Assembly (NCBI GenBank): GCA_903825395.1
Contig: CAIKAF010000029.1
Span: 120,498 to 184,497 of the forward strand
Direction: 5' to 3'
Origin: an uncultured Flavobacteriales bacterium
Lineage (GTDB): Bacteria; Bacteroidota; Bacteroidia; CAIKAF01
Length of the DNA stretch: 64,000 bases
The notes below the pieces were generated by a model. The model worked only from the letters and a program-made list of their open reading frames with translations, ran no database searches and had not been told where the DNA came from. The position numbers and the translations under genes were made by a program. Below, piece by piece: positions 18,248 through 25,956 of the stretch. Every line of letters begins with the position of its first letter. Position 1 is the stretch's first letter.

Positions 18248-18371
18248 GCGGTTGTTCTGGGGCTTCGCTGTATTGGCGCTGCTTTCCTTACTCTCTTGCA
18301 AAGCGGGCAAAGGCTGCGATTGTCCCAGCTGGGGTTTCAATACCAATCTCCAGGAAGCCAAATTCGGGTAA
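18237..18371 (+). CDS. Small lipoprotein, 44 residues
   Basis: Found by reading the sequence directly. ATG at 18237 overlaps the stop region of the upstream gene. The product begins MIYKRLFWGFAVLALLSLLSC, a textbook lipoprotein signal with lipobox LLSC and Cys21, and continues KAGKGCDCPSWG to a TAA at 18369-18371. Tiny lipoproteins with a C-x-C-P-x-W/F pattern occur, as far as I recall, in other Bacteroidota. The mature peptide is only 24 residues. Confidence 0.7.
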   Translation: MIYKRLFWGFAVLALLSLLSCKAGKGCDCPSWGFNTNLQEAKFG

Positions 18372-18608
18372 TTCTGATTTTCACCTTGCTTGTTCTATTT
18401 AGCACTACAAATGCTGTACGATAGGAAATATACACCCATAATAACAACCGAGTTATATACGGATTAAAAAAGGGGGGAAAGGTCAGGAATCAATTCAAAA
18501 CGGCTATTTTTTTAACACAAAGGCCGACAATGGAGCCACAAAAGGCAGTGGGGTAGGGCGGCCAATTTTCTATTTCAAATCCTACATTGTATTCCACAAT
18601 CATGCCAG

Positions 18609-18838
18609 CTACAATAATGTCAGCCCTACGGGGTTTTGATGTTCTGCGCTCCAATACCTTTTACCAAAATGTCACCCCTAGGGGTTTCTTTTGTCGTGAA
18701 CGCCAATATGGTTCAATGGGATTATCACCGCTATACTAATTTCACCCCTACTGGGTTCTGGTGTCGTGAACTCCAATACCTTCTATACTAATTTCAGCCC
18801 TACAAGGTTTTGACGTTCTGAGCTCCAATACTACCAAG
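18609..18838. repeat. Degenerate repeats with CCCTA-centred cores
   Basis: Four imperfect units with cores CCCTACGGGG (18624), CCCCTAGGGG (18675), CCCCTACTGGG (18745) and CCCTACAAGG (18798), spaced 51, 70 and 53 bp. Each is preceded by an ATTTCA/ATGTCA-like stretch and followed by GTTnTGnnGT and CTCCAATAC. The rest of the 18372-18860 gap shows no gene. Confidence 0.75.
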
Positions 18839-18860
18839 TCCAGCGAAGTATTCCGCCGCC

Positions 18861-19913
18861 TTATTCGTCCTTTCGAAAACCATCCCAACCCAATTCTTCC
18901 AATGGGAATACTTTACCGCTGCTGTCAATCAATCGAAAGGCAGCGGGATCTTCTTCCATAAAACCAATCACAGTGATGTCTTCCAAGGCTTGAATTTTAT
19001 TGTAACTGCTGGCGGGAATGGTAAACAACAATTCATATTCTTCTCCGCCGTGTAAAGCTAAATGGTAAGGATCCAATTGCAGTTCTTCCGCCACTTTTAG
19101 GGTTCCTGGATGAATGGGAATCCGTTCTAGATCAATGCGAACTCCGAGGCCTGAGGCTTTCCCAAGTGTAAAGCAGCTTTTTGATAGACCATCTGAAATA
19201 TCAGTCATAGCCGTAGGTTGGATGCCCTTCTTTCTTAACTCTTGCCACATATCCATTCGAGCTTCAGGTTTAAGCTGCCGCTCAAGAACGTATGCATGGT
19301 CGCTAAGGTCGGGTTGAACGTCTGGATTTTCTAGATAAATTCGGCGTTCACGATCCAACATCAAAAACCCAGCATAGGCCGCACCTAAATTCCCAGTCAC
19401 ACAGACCAAATCATTCTTGGATGCGCCAGATTGAGCAATTTTCTGCTCCGGCTCCACATATCCTACCGCTGTTATAGAAATAAAAAAGTCGCGAAGCGTG
19501 GAAACCGTATCGCCCCCAATTAAATCCATTCCATAGGTTTTGCATGCTTGTCTTAATCCTTCCAAAAATGCATCTAAGGCTTCAACGGTGAATTTTGGAG
19601 GTAAACCCAGTCCCAATACAAGGTGGGCCGGTTCTGCTCCCATAGCCACAATATCACTGACATTAGAAACCACGGCTTTATACCCCAAATGCTGAAGTGG
19701 GCTGTACATTAAATCAAAATGTACCCCTTCTACCATTAGGTCTTTGGTTATTACCACCTCTTGATTCGTTTTTGGTCGAACGACGGCAGCATCATCTCCC
19801 TGACCTAGAACGGTTTCTGCTCTAGGCTCTATGGCTAAACCTCGAATTCGTTGGTGAATACCCGACTCGCCCAACGCTCCCAATGGAGTTTTAATTTCTT
19901 GCTCTTTTGACAT
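18861..19913 (-). CDS. thiL: Thiamine-monophosphate kinase
   Basis: Phosphorylates thiamine monophosphate to the pyrophosphate cofactor. It is 350 residues from the ATG at 19913; an upstream ATG at 19943 is possible but adds an unlikely MVSTNDICRN. The AIR-synthase-like fold shows GQGDDAAVV, VEGVHFDLMYSPLQHLGYKAV, AMGAEPAHLVLGLGLP, GGDTVS and TDISDGLS. It is divergent from the suf operon; the palindrome at 19974-19996 lies between them and could affect both. Confidence 0.95.
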   Translation of the reverse strand: MSKEQEIKTPLGALGESGIHQRIRGLAIEPRAETVLGQGDDAAVVRPKTNQEVVITKDLMVEGVHFDLMYSPLQHLGYKAVVSNVSDIVAMGAEPAHLVLGLGLPPKFTVEALDAFLEGLRQACKTYGMDLIGGDTVSTLRDFFISITAVGYVEPEQKIAQSGASKNDLVCVTGNLGAAYAGFLMLDRERRIYLENPDVQPDLSDHAYVLERQLKPEARMDMWQELRKKGIQPTAMTDISDGLSKSCFTLGKASGLGVRIDLERIPIHPGTLKVAEELQLDPYHLALHGGEEYELLFTIPASSYNKIQALEDITVIGFMEEDPAAFRLIDSSGKVFPLEELGWDGFRKDE

Positions 19914-19973
19914 ATTCCTGCAAATATCGTTTGTGGAAACCAATTCCTTCCTGTATTTTTGGCCTAAATTAGA

Positions 19974-19996
19974 TTATTTAGAACAATTCTAAATAA
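19974..19996. promoter_or_regulatory. Perfect palindromic operator candidate, thiL/suf
   Basis: Arms TTATTTAGAA (19974-19983) and TTCTAAATAA (19987-19996) are perfect inverted repeats around CAA. Its centre is about 50 bp upstream of the predicted suf start point. The shape fits a dimeric regulator; an iron-responsive protein (Fur- or DtxR-type) is the obvious guess for a suf operon but is not proven. Confidence 0.55.
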
Positions 19997-20022
19997 CTGA
20001 ACAAATAGTCCCTCTGGTATGT

Positions 20023-20030
20023 TAACTTTA
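20023..20030 (+). promoter_or_regulatory. -7 box of the suf operon
   Basis: TAACTTTA matches TAnnTTTG at seven of eight positions, 11 nt before the sufA ATG. Confidence 0.4.
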
Positions 20031-20041
20031 AAGTTCGATGT

Positions 20042-20371
20042 ATGGTAACCGTTACAGAATCTGCTAAATCAAGGCTCATCGAGTTGATGTCAAAGGAATC
20101 GTTGAATCCTGTCGAGCACTTTGTGCGCGTTGGGGTGAAAGGTGGTGGGTGTTCTGGTTTGAGTTATGAACTAAAGTTTGATCAAACCCGGCAAGAGAAC
20201 GACCAAGTGTTTGAGGACAATGGAATTCGAATTGTAGTCGAAAAGAAAAGCATGTTGTATTTAGCTGGAACCTGCTTGGAATTCTCAGATGGCTTGAATG
20301 GGAAAGGGTTTGTTTTTAATAATCCCAATGCCACCCGCACTTGTGGATGTGGAGAGAGTTTTTCAGTCTAA
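20042..20371 (+). CDS. sufA: A-type iron-sulfur carrier SufA/IscA
   Basis: 109 residues. The HesB/IscA fold with the three ligand cysteines is visible: GGGCSGLSYEL and the C-terminal CGCGESF. It accepts Fe-S clusters from SufBCD and passes them on to apo-proteins. It is the first gene of a compact operon sufA-B-C-D-S-E-T. Confidence 0.95.
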   Translation: MVTVTESAKSRLIELMSKESLNPVEHFVRVGVKGGGCSGLSYELKFDQTRQENDQVFEDNGIRIVVEKKSMLYLAGTCLEFSDGLNGKGFVFNNPNATRTCGCGESFSV

Positions 20372-20384
20372 AAAGTAGCAATCC

Positions 20385-21833
20385 ATGGCAGAAGAACAGG
20401 ATAAGTTGTTGCATGAAATTACCAACCGAGAATACGAACACGGTTGGTCGGTTGATTTGGAGGCTGAAACCCTAGAGCCCGGACTGACAGAGGATACAGT
20501 TCGGTTTATCTCAGCTAAAAAAAATGAGCCCAGTTGGTTGTTGGAATGGAGGTTAAAAGCCTTTCGTCATTGGCAGCAAATGACCGAACCACACTGGGGA
20601 TTGATGCACTATCCCCCGATTGATTACCAGGCTTTAAGCTATTATTCAGCGCCCAAAAAGAAGCCCGAATTGGCCAGTCTGGATGAAGTAGATCCCGAGT
20701 TGCTGAAAACATTTGACCGGCTAGGAATTTCCTTACAGGAACAAAAAATGTTGGCAGGCGTGGCCGTTGATGCGGTTATTGATAGTGTGTCTGTAAAAAC
20801 AACCTTCAAAGAAAAATTGGCAGAAAAGGGCGTGATTTTTTGTTCGCTCTCTGAGGCGGTTCAAGAGCACCCCGACTTGGTAAAAGCATATTTGGGTACG
20901 GTAGTTCCAATCAAGGATAATTTCTTTGCTGCACTAAATTCAGCGGTTTTTTCAGACGGGAGTTTTGTTTACATACCCAAAGGAGTTCGGTGTCCGATGG
21001 AATTGAGTACGTATTTTCGAATCAATGCCATGAATACCGGGCAATTTGAACGCACCCTGATTGTTGCCGACGACGACAGCTATGTGAGTTACTTGGAAGG
21101 TTGTACAGCTCCTATGCGCGATGAAAATCAGCTGCATGCCGCCGTAGTGGAACTGGTAGCACTCAACCGGGCCCACATTAAATACAGCACCGTTCAAAAC
21201 TGGTATCCCGGAGATAAAAACGGAAAAGGAGGGATTTACAACTTTGTGACCAAACGAGGAAATTGCCTGGGCGAAAACAGTTTAATTTCATGGACCCAAG
21301 TAGAGACAGGTTCTTCCATTACTTGGAAGTACCCTTCCGTATTATTAAAAGGAGATGGTTCTAAGGGCGAATTTTTCTCGGTGGCTGTAACGGCCAACGC
21401 CCAACAAGCCGATACAGGAACCAAAATGGTACACCTAGGTCGGAATACCAGCTCTACCATTATTTCAAAAGGAATCAGCGCGGGCCAATCCAACAACAGT
21501 TACCGCGGTTTAGTGAAAATCGCACCCTCGGCAACAGGAGCTCGAAACTTCAGTCAGTGCGATTCGTTGCTGTTGGGCAGCCATTGTGGAGCCCATACGT
21601 TTCCAAGCATAGAGGTAGATAATGCCACGGGGAAAGTAGAACACGAAGCCACTACTTCTAAAATTGCCGAAGACCAAATTTTTTATTTGAATCAACGCGG
21701 AATTCCAACAGAAAAGGCGGTGGCCTTGATAGTAAACGGGTATTGCCGCGAGGTCTTGGATCAGCTTCCTATGGAATTTGCCGTGGAAGCTCGAAAATTA
21801 CTTGAAATTTCTCTTGAAGGTTCTGTAGGTTAA
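20385..21833 (+). CDS. sufB: Fe-S cluster scaffold subunit SufB
   Basis: 482 residues. Diagnostic segments are [38 protein letters not shown] and [16 protein letters not shown] (cluster and partner binding). With SufC and SufD it forms the SufBC2D scaffold complex. It begins 13 bp after sufA. Confidence 0.98.
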   Translation: MAEEQDKLLHEITNREYEHGWSVDLEAETLEPGLTEDTVRFISAKKNEPSWLLEWRLKAFRHWQQMTEPHWGLMHYPPIDYQALSYYSAPKKKPELASLDEVDPELLKTFDRLGISLQEQKMLAGVAVDAVIDSVSVKTTFKEKLAEKGVIFCSLSEAVQEHPDLVKAYLGTVVPIKDNFFAALNSAVFSDGSFVYIPKGVRCPMELSTYFRINAMNTGQFERTLIVADDDSYVSYLEGCTAPMRDENQLHAAVVELVALNRAHIKYSTVQNWYPGDKNGKGGIYNFVTKRGNCLGENSLISWTQVETGSSITWKYPSVLLKGDGSKGEFFSVAVTANAQQADTGTKMVHLGRNTSSTIISKGISAGQSNNSYRGLVKIAPSATGARNFSQCDSLLLGSHCGAHTFPSIEVDNATGKVEHEATTSKIAEDQIFYLNQRGIPTEKAVALIVNGYCREVLDQLPMEFAVEARKLLEISLEGSVG

Positions 21834-21839
21834 GATTGT

Positions 21840-22598
21840 ATGAGTATGTTAGAAATTAAAAATTTACACGCATCGGTGGATGGGAAGCCCATTTTAAAGG
21901 GTTTAAATTTAACCCTGAACAAGGGCGAGGTTCATGCCATTATGGGCCCCAACGGTTCGGGAAAAAGTACCTTGGCCTCTATTATTGCCGGAAACGATGC
22001 CTATGAAATAACGGAGGGGAGCATTGAATTTGAAGGAAAATCACTTTTGGATTTAGAACCCCATGAACGCGCGGCTGCCGGAGTTTTTCTGGCTTTTCAA
22101 TATCCAGTTGAAATTCCGGGCGTTTCCATGATGAATTTTATGAAAACGGCCATGAACGAAATTCGCGCTCAGCAGGGTTTAGAGCCCATGGAACCCGCGG
22201 CTTTTCTTAAACGGGTTCGTGAAAAACAGGCTCTGGTTGAATTGGATGCTAAATTGGCCAACCGCAGCGTGAATCAGGGTTTTTCAGGCGGAGAAAAAAA
22301 ACGGAATGAGGTTTTTCAAATGGCTATGCTTGAACCCAAACTTGCCGTTTTAGATGAAACCGATTCAGGATTGGATATCGACGCCCTTAGAATTGTGGCT
22401 CAAGGCGTAAATGCCCTTCGAAACACCAACAATGCTTTTTTAGTCATTACCCATTATCAGCGCCTGTTGGATTACATCGTTCCAGATGTGGTTCATGTAT
22501 TGGCCAATGGGAAAATCATCAAAACTGGTACAAAGGACTTAGCATTCAAACTTGAGGCCAAAGGCTACGATTGGATACTTGAAACAGAAAAGGCTTAA
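21840..22598 (+). CDS. sufC: SufBCD complex ATPase SufC
   Basis: 252-residue ABC-type ATPase: Walker A MGPNGSGKST, Q-loop FLAFQYPVEIPGV, the SufC-type signature FSGGEKKRNE and Walker B LAVLDETDSGLDIDAL. It drives conformational change in the scaffold. The stop overlaps the sufD ATG by one base. Confidence 0.98.
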   Translation: MSMLEIKNLHASVDGKPILKGLNLTLNKGEVHAIMGPNGSGKSTLASIIAGNDAYEITEGSIEFEGKSLLDLEPHERAAAGVFLAFQYPVEIPGVSMMNFMKTAMNEIRAQQGLEPMEPAAFLKRVREKQALVELDAKLANRSVNQGFSGGEKKRNEVFQMAMLEPKLAVLDETDSGLDIDALRIVAQGVNALRNTNNAFLVITHYQRLLDYIVPDVVHVLANGKIIKTGTKDLAFKLEAKGYDWILETEKA

Positions 22599-23764
22599 TG
22601 GAATTGGATTGCTCAACGTTGGAATTTAAAGGTCCGGCCGACAGAACAAGGCACTGGACAGGCTTAAACAACGGCCGCCCTTCAACAAAACAGGAAGAAT
22701 GGAAGTACGTTCCTGTTGATGTGTTGATGGATGCCCTATACCCAACAGTTTCGCCTTCTTCCGATTCTTTTGCACCTCGCCCTGAACCCTTGAATGTACA
22801 AACAGGCATTCAGTTTTTATCTCTGGAGCAGGCTCTTGAAGCTGAAATCCCCGGTATTCAGAATGCCAAAGAATCCATTCAGAACGCTGCCTTAGATGGA
22901 TTGGCTCATGCCTATCGTCCGGTAAATCAATCTGGAATTCGGGTGTTGTATGTCCCTTCCAACCTACACTGCATTGATCCCATTGCAGCAATGCCGGCAG
23001 TGGCTCAATCTACATCTAAGGCCGAGGCCTTGCTTGTTTTGTTGGGAGAAAATGCTCACCTCACTTTATTTTTACCACACGAAGCGCAGTCCAATCGTTT
23101 TTCGTTTTTATATGTAGGATTGGATAAAGGCGCCAAGTTGGAGTTGAACCGAGATTTGGCTGCGGCACCGGGAACGCTATTTATGAGTCACATTCAGGGC
23201 TCGGTTGCTGAATCAGCAGAACTGAAATTGGTACAATGGATGCAGGGTGGAGAAGCACAACGGCATTCCGTTCAGGTGAGTTTAAACGGACAACAGGCAA
23301 TTGCTCGCATTTCTTCCCTTCAGGTTGCAGAGCCTCAGAATCAATTGCACAGCTGGGTAAATATGATTCATGCTAGTCCTGAGGCTGAAAGCCATCAAAA
23401 CATTCGGCAGTTGTCTAAAAAAGAGGGCACGTCTTCCTTTACCGGAAAAATACATGTAGCCTTAGATGCTCAAAAAACCCAGGCCTATCAGCATTCCGCG
23501 GCGATGGTGTTGGAGGAGGGCGGACGGACCTACCACCGGCCGGTGCTTGAAATTTATGCCGATGATGTGAAATGCAGTCATGGAGCCACCACAGGAAGCT
23601 TGGACGAACAGGCCTTGTTTTATTTGCAATGCCGGGGAATCTCTAAAGCTTCCGCCAAACGGTTATTGATTGAGGCCTTCATTGAAGGCTGCATTCAAGA
23701 TTTTTATCCGGCTTTGCAAAGCCATTTCCGCACGGCCATTTCAAAATCCATCCAACAGCTATGA
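22598..23764 (+). CDS. sufD: Fe-S scaffold subunit SufD
   Basis: 388 residues, weakly similar to SufB in its C-terminal beta-helix: YADDVKCSHGATTGSLDEQALFY is the conserved SufD block, with the histidine used in cluster formation. The N-terminal region (KQEEWKYVPVDVLMD) is typical of SufD. It overlaps sufS by ATGA. Confidence 0.96.
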   Translation: MELDCSTLEFKGPADRTRHWTGLNNGRPSTKQEEWKYVPVDVLMDALYPTVSPSSDSFAPRPEPLNVQTGIQFLSLEQALEAEIPGIQNAKESIQNAALDGLAHAYRPVNQSGIRVLYVPSNLHCIDPIAAMPAVAQSTSKAEALLVLLGENAHLTLFLPHEAQSNRFSFLYVGLDKGAKLELNRDLAAAPGTLFMSHIQGSVAESAELKLVQWMQGGEAQRHSVQVSLNGQQAIARISSLQVAEPQNQLHSWVNMIHASPEAESHQNIRQLSKKEGTSSFTGKIHVALDAQKTQAYQHSAAMVLEEGGRTYHRPVLEIYADDVKCSHGATTGSLDEQALFYLQCRGISKASAKRLLIEAFIEGCIQDFYPALQSHFRTAISKSIQQL

Positions 23765-25011
23765 GTCAGTTGAATCCCATAGCTGCTCCATATACCACAG
23801 CCCCAATTGACTGGAATGCCATTCGGGCCGACTTTCCATTGATTGCCGGTCATGATTTAATTTATTTCGACAATGCGGCCAGCAGTCAAAAGCCAAAGGT
23901 TTTTTTGGAGGCCATGGAAAATATGGTTAAAAACTCCTATGCCAATGTGCATAGGGGAGTACACCGGCTCAGTCAGCAGGCCACCGATCAGTACGAAGCA
24001 GCGCGAAAAACCGTTGCTAAATTTATCAATGCCGCTGATGAAGCCGAGGTGGTTTTTACCGGAGGAACCACAGATTCCATAAATACCTTGGCCTATTCTT
24101 TCGGAGAAGCCCACATTCAGCCTGGAGATGAAATCCTATTGTCGGGCATGGAACACCATGCGAACATCGTACCCTGGCAACTCATGGCCGAACGGAAAGG
24201 AGCTCACATCAAGGTTATTCCTGTGCTTGAAAATGGAAGCCTAGATCTAGAGGCGCTCGATGCTCTAATGGGGCCAAAAACAAAATTGCTCAGTTTAGTT
24301 TGGGTATCCAATAGTTTGGGTACTGTAAATCCCATTCCCTATTTAATTCAAAAAGCACATGCCTACGGCATACCCGTAATGGTTGATGCGGCTCAAGCAG
24401 CTCCGCATATGCCCATCGATGTGCAAGCCATTGATTGTGATTTTTTGGCCTTTTCGGCCCACAAAATGTGCGGCCCTACCGGATTGGGGGTATTGTATGG
24501 AAAACGGCATTTGTTCGAACCTTTGCCTCCATACCGGGGTGGGGGAGATATGATTGATCGCGTTCGATTTGAAAAGACAACCTTCCAAGGCCTTCCCTTT
24601 CGATTTGAAGCCGGCACGCCCCATATATTGGGTGCCGTAGCCTTCGCCTCGGTTTTAGCGTACTTATCCAACATAGGCATGCGGCAAATTGAAGCCCGGG
24701 AACGACAGCTGTCCAGCTCATTTCGGCAACAACTGCAGCAAAATTTTCCCGAAGTGAATGCCATCGGAACCGCAGCCGATAGCGTTTCTGTGGTTTCGTT
24801 TCTAGTTAAAGGACACCATCCAATGGACGTTGGAGTTCTGTTGGACAATCAAAATATCGCCGTTCGAACGGGGCACCATTGCTGCCAACCTTTAATGGAC
24901 CGGTTCGGCATTCCTGGAACCGTTCGGGCTTCTTTGGCCTTTTACAATACAGAAGAGGAAATAGAACGATTTTTTGTTGCTTTGCGAAAAACCATACAGC
25001 TGTTGCGATGA
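23761..25011 (+). CDS. sufS: Cysteine desulfurase SufS
   Basis: 416-residue PLP enzyme that takes sulfur from cysteine. The PLP lysine is in FSAHKMCGPTGLG and the catalytic cysteine in RTGHHCCQPLM. The N-terminal YFDNAASSQKP and ANVHRGVHRLS are typical of group II desulfurases, which need SufE. The sufE ATG overlaps the stop by ATGA. Confidence 0.98.
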   Translation: MSQLNPIAAPYTTAPIDWNAIRADFPLIAGHDLIYFDNAASSQKPKVFLEAMENMVKNSYANVHRGVHRLSQQATDQYEAARKTVAKFINAADEAEVVFTGGTTDSINTLAYSFGEAHIQPGDEILLSGMEHHANIVPWQLMAERKGAHIKVIPVLENGSLDLEALDALMGPKTKLLSLVWVSNSLGTVNPIPYLIQKAHAYGIPVMVDAAQAAPHMPIDVQAIDCDFLAFSAHKMCGPTGLGVLYGKRHLFEPLPPYRGGGDMIDRVRFEKTTFQGLPFRFEAGTPHILGAVAFASVLAYLSNIGMRQIEARERQLSSSFRQQLQQNFPEVNAIGTAADSVSVVSFLVKGHHPMDVGVLLDNQNIAVRTGHHCCQPLMDRFGIPGTVRASLAFYNTEEEIERFFVALRKTIQLLR

Positions 25012-25430
25012 ATAGTAGCATTGATGAAACGGTTGAGCAATTGGAGGCCGACTTCGCCATGTTCGATTCCTGGGAAGAAAAATATGAATATGTGATGGAC
25101 CTGGGACGAAATTTGAATTGGCCTGCCCACCTAGAACAAAGAGATGATTTATTGATTCAAGGCTGCCAATCTAAGGTCTGGCTCGACCATGAAATGAAGA
25201 AAAATAAAATCATCTTCTATGCCGCATCAGAAGCGTTAATTATAAAGGGATTGGTAGCCATGTTGCTCAGCATTTACTCCAACCGCAGTCCGGAAGAAAT
25301 TCTCCGACTTCAACCTGATTTTTTAGATCGCATCGGATTGAGTCAGCACCTTTCACCAACCCGAAGCAATGGATTGCACGCCATGCTTTCAACCATTAAG
25401 CGGATTGCCCTAGCGTATCATACAGGTTAA
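25008..25430 (+). CDS. sufE: Sulfur acceptor protein SufE
   Basis: 140 residues from the ATG at 25008, which overlaps the sufS stop; a longer frame from 24879 lies inside sufS and is rejected. The persulfide cysteine is in GCQSKVWL and the WEEKYEYVMDLGR segment is characteristic. It relays sulfur from SufS to SufB. Confidence 0.96.
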   Translation: MNSSIDETVEQLEADFAMFDSWEEKYEYVMDLGRNLNWPAHLEQRDDLLIQGCQSKVWLDHEMKKNKIIFYAASEALIIKGLVAMLLSIYSNRSPEEILRLQPDFLDRIGLSQHLSPTRSNGLHAMLSTIKRIALAYHTG

Positions 25431-25439
25431 AAAATTGTT

Positions 25440-25739
25440 ATGGAAAATTTGGTCATCGAAAAAATTAAAACTGTGTACGATCCTGAAATTCCGGTTGATG
25501 TGTACGAACTGGGTTTGATTTATCAAATCGAGGTCAGTCCCGACCAAAAAGAGGTGAGTATTTTGATGACTTTAACTTCGCCCAATTGTCCTTCGGCAGA
25601 AGAAATACCGGTTGAAATTGAGCAAAAAGTGAAAACCATAGAAGGGGTGGAAACGGTTCGGGTAAAATTAACCTTTGAACCTCCATGGGATAAAGATATG
25701 ATGAGCGAAGAGGCTCAGTTGGAACTTGGATTTTTATAG
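25440..25739 (+). CDS. sufT: SufT/DUF59 (MIP18-like) protein
   Basis: 99 residues of DUF59: KTVYDPEIPVDVYELGLIY, LTSPNCPSAEEIP with the conserved cysteine, and VKLTFEPPWDKDMMSEEA. The family helps maturation of Fe-S proteins. It is the last gene of the suf operon, 9 bp after sufE. Hairpin element C begins 11 bp after its stop. Confidence 0.93.
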   Translation: MENLVIEKIKTVYDPEIPVDVYELGLIYQIEVSPDQKEVSILMTLTSPNCPSAEEIPVEIEQKVKTIEGVETVRVKLTFEPPWDKDMMSEEAQLELGFL

Positions 25740-25750
25740 TTGAATTTCTG

Positions 25751-25899
25751 GGGCGGCTTACCGGCTTTCACAGGTAGTACGCGGGTGCCGGAAGACTGGC
25801 CCAGCGGGCTTGCGGTGGCTCCTAAAGTCGCCTCCGCGCCACGCGGGCCAGGCTCCGCCACCCTTGCGCTCTACCTTGTTCAATCCGGGCCGCGGGCCG
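25751..25899 (+). repeat. GC-hairpin element, copy C
   Basis: Ends GGGCGGCTTACCGGCTTTCA and TTCAATCCGGGCCGCGGGCC, apical loop GGTGGCTCCTAAAGTCGCC. The arms run from AGGTAG (25771) to CTACCT (about 25875). It fills the gap between sufT and topA and creates a spurious extension of the topA frame. Confidence 0.9.
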
Positions 25900-25956
25900 T
25901 ATTGTCCCCTAATTTTCTTTTCTTTGTGCCAATACCCTCATCTTTTTTTCGTTCCT

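Noticed and set aside
18609..18838. CRISPR array
   Set aside because: Cores are too degenerate, spacing is uneven (51, 70, 53 bp) and there are no cas genes.
25810..25956. N-terminal extension of TopA (49 codons)
   Set aside because: It is translation through hairpin element C; the same RWLLKSPP peptide appears in the minus frame of element E. The conserved TopA start is the ATG at 25957.
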